A DNA stretch of 21,943 bases from assembly GCA_013115125.1 (NCBI GenBank), contig JABANN010000551.1:1-21943 (forward strand), in the 5' to 3' direction. Shown one piece after another: positions 19,301-21,943 of the stretch. Both the position numbers and the translations under genes were made by a program. Origin of the DNA: Perkinsus olseni. Taxonomy: Eukaryota > Perkinsozoa > Perkinsida. Numbering within the stretch: position 1 is the stretch's first letter; each line of letters begins with the position of its first letter. The notes below the pieces were generated by a model. That model did not search any database and was not told where the DNA came from. It worked only from the letters and a program-made list of their open reading frames with translations.

Positions 19301-19383
19301 TGGCACCGCTGAACACCTCCATTGAGAGCAGTATCGGTGGGGGTTTTTCTTATGGTTGGGCAGAGAGCTTGACATGTACTTGA
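16359..19383 (+). CDS. CEP164-type WW domain, tandem B-box and second WW-like protein
   Basis: Exons: 16359-16493, 16554-16612, 16662-16752, 16795-16911, 16956-16999, 17048-17115, 17165-17259, 17309-17391, 17437-17514, 17558-17651, 17709-17809, 17855-17968, 18210-18318, 18368-18455, 18795-18898, 18940-18979, 19039-19189, 19257-19383; 1698 nt, 565 aa. Residues 200-253 match the CEP164 WW module: EEFQRYLGV, DDHFVWISHEF, PLPANYYQY, then GMVYWVNATTQESSWKHP and HYDKYKKML; the first Trp is Tyr. B-box 1 (385-424) is C-x2-C-x11-C-x2-C-x4-C-x2-C-x4-H-x7-H; B-box 2 (434-470) has the same plan. Residues 517-538 (PWVVFEDDYYNIQTGECQRD plus LP) form a shortened WW whose second Trp is Arg. CEP164 docks basal bodies through this WW in animals; a flagellar role here is inference. 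A TGA at 18470-18472 offers a shorter 430-aa form ending after B-box 1. Parts after 18455 are less certain, and exon 17 is odd in composition. Confidence 0.65.
16502..16520 (+). repeat. Motif copy inside the first intron of the WW/B-box gene
   Basis: CACGCTGCGACCTAAGATT lies within intron 16494-16553. Its CTAAG could be an alternative acceptor, although the one chosen (TTCTCAG at 16553) keeps the better frame. It matches the 13351 copy at 17 of 19 positions. Confidence 0.5.
17969..18209 (+). other. Long intron (241 nt) in the WW/B-box gene
   Basis: The donor is CAACG|GTGAGC after FRNLMQR and the acceptor is CTGCATCAG|GTATCG before YRDVVQQF; the borders join in frame. It contains several in-frame stops in all forward frames and no recognisable element. 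The other long intron of this gene (18456-18794) links the two B-boxes and is less secure, because the first B-box exon can instead run into a TGA. Confidence 0.55.
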
Positions 19384-19944
19384 TGATGACGATAGCCGTC
19401 GAAAGCCCGAGCCGCTACTTGAGTTTCGTGCGGTTAATTTTCTGTATTTCACCGGGACTTTGCTAAAGTCACCTCGAAAAATACAAAGTGAAAATTCCCG
19501 TAGTTGCATCCCGGAGACGCCGTCGGTATAGTCGGCGGTGATAATGATGTAAGTGGATCCAACTTGCGTTTACCATCCTCCGTTACCAACGCAAGACCAA
19601 GGAAACCAACTGAGGAGAAGCTCAACGCCTGCTAGTTGGGCAATGCTTAACAGGCAGGACAGGACTTAATGTTATCAACATTCGACGCCCTTATAGAATG
19701 CGAAGCGGTTGACCAGGACTATGACACGGATAAGTCAGGTAGCGAACTAACTTCGGCGAAGAAGTTGGTGAAGCATACGAAGATCGACCATCAGTATATA
19801 GTCGGCCTTGTGTAGAAATATTGCGCTGTGTTCCAGAAGGGCTGAGGTGCCTTCGACCGTTCCCCTCCGTCCTACAATAGACACTACAAAGTAGGGGCTA
19901 CAAGGCTATGTAGGATTATAGAGCCGAAGACCACCGTTGCGCTC
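19384..19944. other. Stretch without confident gene
   Basis: This lies between the WW/B-box gene (plus) and the minus-strand gene ending at 19945. A plus-strand frame starting at ATG 19669 is open for 48 codons with an acidic, protein-like composition (MLSTFDALIECEAVDQDYDT). A further short plausible segment lies near 19390-19450 (KPEPLLEFRAVNFLYFTG). I could not build either into a gene with in-frame introns and recognise no family. Confidence 0.3.
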
Positions 19945-20702
19945 TCACGACCGGGAAAGTAGAGAAGTTTGAGTAGAATGACGAATATTGCCCGCCAGAA
20001 AAACCAACTTATTCGGAGTGGCTGACAATAAGAACATACCGAAGCTTGGATCACCAGTTTCATCCGGTAGTGCAGGCCTAGCTATGCAGCGTTCCCATAC
20101 ATCTCGGAAGAAGTCGACACCGCCGATCGACAGCTCGATAGCGTTTGCATCATCATCATCCGGACTTACTCCAGCGCGATACAGCTCGAATTCGGCGCTG
20201 AACTGTCTATATTGATGATAACAACGCCAGAGACGACGGCCGAAAAAATGCGACAAAGGCAACGAGGGGAAACTGGGCATCGGATAACTACAGTGATGTT
20301 ATCATCGCTGAAACTGACTCCAGGGAAGAACTCAGCGACTCCCTTGTTGAAGGCTTCGTATCCGCCGTCTGCGGCTGCGAAGTCGATGGTGTAACGATCA
20401 GGACCTCCTTTCAGAGGGTACGGAGCACTGACGAAGGACTCCGTACCACCAAGTCCTCTACGAAAAACGATCGTAACAGTATTGTTCTCGTCGAAATCGA
20501 AAAAGCCATCAGCCATCAGCCTCCCGTTAAAGATCGGTCCTTCATACGTACCGATGAGCTGGGCCTCTGTGATAAGCAAATCGTAGTGACAAAAAGCCAA
20601 GTCACGAAGGAGTTCATTATTGATGAGGGAGTAGAACAAGTCGGATTCCGACTGTCGGAAAGAGAATGAAGAATGCACGACCACTGCCGGCCGCCGAAGC
20701 AA
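19945..20702 (-). CDS. Beta-strand-rich protein, unidentified, 5' end unresolved
   Basis: Coding exons on the minus strand: one ending at 20606 (SESDLFYSLINNELL), then 20566-20292, then 20202-19945 with a TGA stop. Introns: 39 nt (20567-20605, GTGACTT...ATCACAG) and 89 nt (20203-20291, GTAGTTA...AGACAG); both joins keep frame. The middle exon (IGTYEGPIFNGRLMADGFFD, then NNTVTIVFRRG, GPDRYTIDFAAADGG, SDDNIT) alternates short hydrophobic strands with turns, as in lipocalin-like or other beta-barrel proteins. The last exon is acidic (VSPDDDDANAIELSIGG) and continues with GMFLLSATPNKLVFLAGN. There is no catalytic motif. I cannot place the start: the available ATGs upstream (about 20700-20745) do not join in frame by a normal intron, so a signal peptide cannot be judged. 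The family is not recognised. Confidence 0.55.
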
Positions 20703-20953
20703 GACCGAGGCGACTCATAGAGGCAAATCTCGTGCCATGAATGTAAGTTGTCAAGCCTTGTGTGCGAGAACAGAACTATAACTCAGTAAAGCGAGTGTCT
20801 GAGACGGGGTTCAAAAATTGGTCGAATTGAACTCGAAGCTAAGCAATAATGTGATCTACAGCTTGCTAACTTAGCGAAAAAGCTAAGGCAAGCGAGTAGC
20901 ACGTCTACACGTGAATGCGAGTGCAAAGCTCATGGATAGGTCAGATGATTATC

Positions 20954-20970
20954 TGATACTATTAGTATCA
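20954..20970. repeat. 17-bp perfect palindrome
   Basis: TGATACTA-T-TAGTATCA: two 8-bp arms around one base. It could be a small protein-binding site or chance; it is not followed by a T-run. Confidence 0.5.
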
Positions 20971-21096
20971 TACTAGTGGTACACAGTAGCAGTAAAGTTG
21001 AAGGCAGCGATGATAGTCTGACAGCTGAGTACTGAACCGGGCTGTAGCTGTTATATAGCGTAAACTTCCGGTTTTATAAAGTGATGCTACTGTCCG

Positions 21097-21111
21097 CTGT
21101 GCACTGCACAG
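21097..21111. repeat. 15-bp perfect palindrome
   Basis: CTGTGCA-C-TGCACAG: two 7-bp arms around one base, in non-coding DNA upstream of the small hydrophobic frame. Possible binding site; no further evidence. Confidence 0.45.
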
Positions 21112-21121
21112 TGTGAACATC

Positions 21122-21256
21122 ATGGGATATCACCCTGTCACGGCCCTGCTAGGTGCTGGTCTATAAGACTTTGTTGTGAGCCTCGTCGTCATCCTTCTGA
21201 TCATCCCGTTCGTACTGGTCATTAAAGGCTTTCTACACCTCCTATCATCATGAATG
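21122..21256 (+). other. Short hydrophobic frame, interrupted by a stop
   Basis: An ATG at 21122 begins MGYHPVTALLGAGL, then a TAA at 21164-21166. The same frame resumes with a strongly hydrophobic stretch (VVSLVVILLIIPFVLVI) and ends in TGA. A 15-nt GT...AG segment (GTGCTGGTCTATAAG) containing the stop could be removed in frame, but it is far shorter than any other intron here. It may be a small one-helix protein with a broken frame, or chance. Confidence 0.2.
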
Positions 21257-21306
21257 TCGGTGGTACCAAGACCGAGTGAACTCACCCGAGGATTGGTCAT
21301 AGTTTG

Positions 21307-21687
21307 TCAACCACTAGTAGTAGCAGAAGTGACCCTCAGAGGCGTCTGTGGCCTGGTGGGAATCCCATCGAAAGGACCACAAAGGGTGTTAGTAGCGGTT
21401 AAACTCGACACACCAGAAGGTTGATGCATAGTAGCACTGGTAGTTGAAGTATTAGTAGTAGGAACAGATACCGACGCGGAAACATTACCTGCTGCGAGGC
21501 TGCTCACCGCCGGGCTATCGGTGAGTGTAGAGGTACATCCCTGATGGGGGGCTGTCAGGGATGACAGGGCCGTATTGTAGGAGACACTTCTACCCTGAGC
21601 CCTGGGATCTGGCCTCCGTTGTAGAATTTCTAGCGGGGAGAATGTAGGATGATGGATCTCAAATGCCCCATCCTCATACTCATCGCG
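21307..21687 (-). CDS. Terminal exon of a Ser/Thr-rich protein, gene runs off the window
   Basis: The minus-strand frame is open from an acceptor (GACTAGCAG, exon starting 21687) to TGA at 21307, 126 codons with no internal stop. It starts acidic (RDEYEDGAFEIHHPTFSPLE), then becomes disordered and Ser/Thr/Ala-rich (SASVSVPTTNTSTTSATMH). The only ATG is late, so this is a 3' exon whose earlier exons lie beyond 21943 or are too short to see. Family unknown; a C-terminal regulatory tail is likely. The adjacent upstream DNA (21700-21800) is AT-rich, as expected of an intron. Confidence 0.45.
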   Translation of the reverse strand, partial: RDEYEDGAFEIHHPTFSPLEILQRRPDPRAQGRSVSYNTALSSLTAPHQGCTSTLTDSPAVSSLAAGNVSASVSVPTTNTSTTSATMHQPSGVSSLTATNTLCGPFDGIPTRPQTPLRVTSATTSG

Positions 21688-21943
21688 CTGCTAGTCACGA
21701 TCAAGAAGTTGGCACTCTTTTTCAACTTATTCAGCTATTTTTCAAAAGTTTTACGAGAAATTTCGCTCCAGGAAATTTCTGAATATTTCTTTGGACACTT
21801 TCTGCGAAAGCTCCCGCATAAAGTTCCTCAGATGCCCTGCTCATTGGGCGTTCGTGATCAGCAGAATGAGTGTTGTGACTCGTGCGAGTGTCCCGTACTA
21901 GCGCAACGCCAACGTGTCGCCAGTCAATGATATCAGTATGCAG

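Larger units (their letters stand above)
20745..21306. other. Mostly non-coding stretch with small palindromes
   Basis: There is no gene model on either strand. It contains two perfect short palindromes (20954-20970, 21097-21111, listed separately) and a short hydrophobic frame (21122-21256, listed separately). The segment between the two divergently placed minus-strand genes otherwise looks like untranslated or intergenic DNA. Confidence 0.4.

Noticed and set aside
21750-21790. Inverted AGAAATTTC / GAAATTTCT arms as a hairpin element
   Set aside because: The region is AT-rich and the arms are only about 9 nt; no other sign of an element.
1-21943. tRNA, rRNA, CRISPR array, LTRs, terminal inverted repeats
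   Set aside because: I looked for clover-leaf patterns, conserved rRNA segments, regular spacer arrays and paired long repeats and saw none.

Overview
The window looks like nuclear DNA of an intron-dense protist. My best guess is an alveolate near Perkinsus and the dinoflagellates, but this is inference from style only: about 50% GC, many short introns, divergent protist-type domain architectures. Apart from one intronless enzyme gene, coding sequence is cut into exons of roughly 12-300 nt by GT-AG introns, mostly 39-61 nt long. Long open frames alone therefore miss nearly every gene. I rebuilt the genes by following conserved motifs across frames and removing GT...AG segments; all full models below have a total length divisible by three.

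Layout. 251-873 (+): small single-pass membrane protein, 4 exons. 874-3660: no confident gene, only unassigned open stretches. 3871-6178 (-): PLK4/SAK-like Ser/Thr kinase, 12 exons, 537 aa. 6354-8129 (-): intronless phosphoglucomutase (PGM2-like), 591 aa. 8747-13597 (+): MAP3K/STE11-like kinase, about 25 exons and 938 aa, with a long disordered N-terminus and a large activation-loop insert. 13972-14371 (-): small 100-aa unidentified gene, head to head with 14402-15735 (+), a 339-aa coiled-coil protein resembling cilium-associated coiled-coil families. 15808-15939: an 11-bp minisatellite of 12 copies. 16359-19383 (+): WW / double B-box protein whose WW region resembles CEP164. 19945-20702 (-): part of an unidentified beta-strand-rich protein. 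21307-21687 (-): terminal exon of a gene running off the right edge.

Three of the recognisable genes (PLK4-like kinase, coiled-coil protein, CEP164-like WW protein) belong to families linked to centrioles or flagella. The other two are a stress/MAPK-type kinase and a sugar-phosphate enzyme. There is no operon-like logic, and I infer no shared pathway beyond the possible centriole/flagellum link.

The least expected signal is a short motif, consensus GGTCRACCTAAGATAC. It occurs about six times in 22 kb, nearly always inside an intron or exactly at a 3' splice site (CTAAG|AT), and in both orientations. It may be a splice-site or branch-site signal, or a remnant of an intron-generating element.
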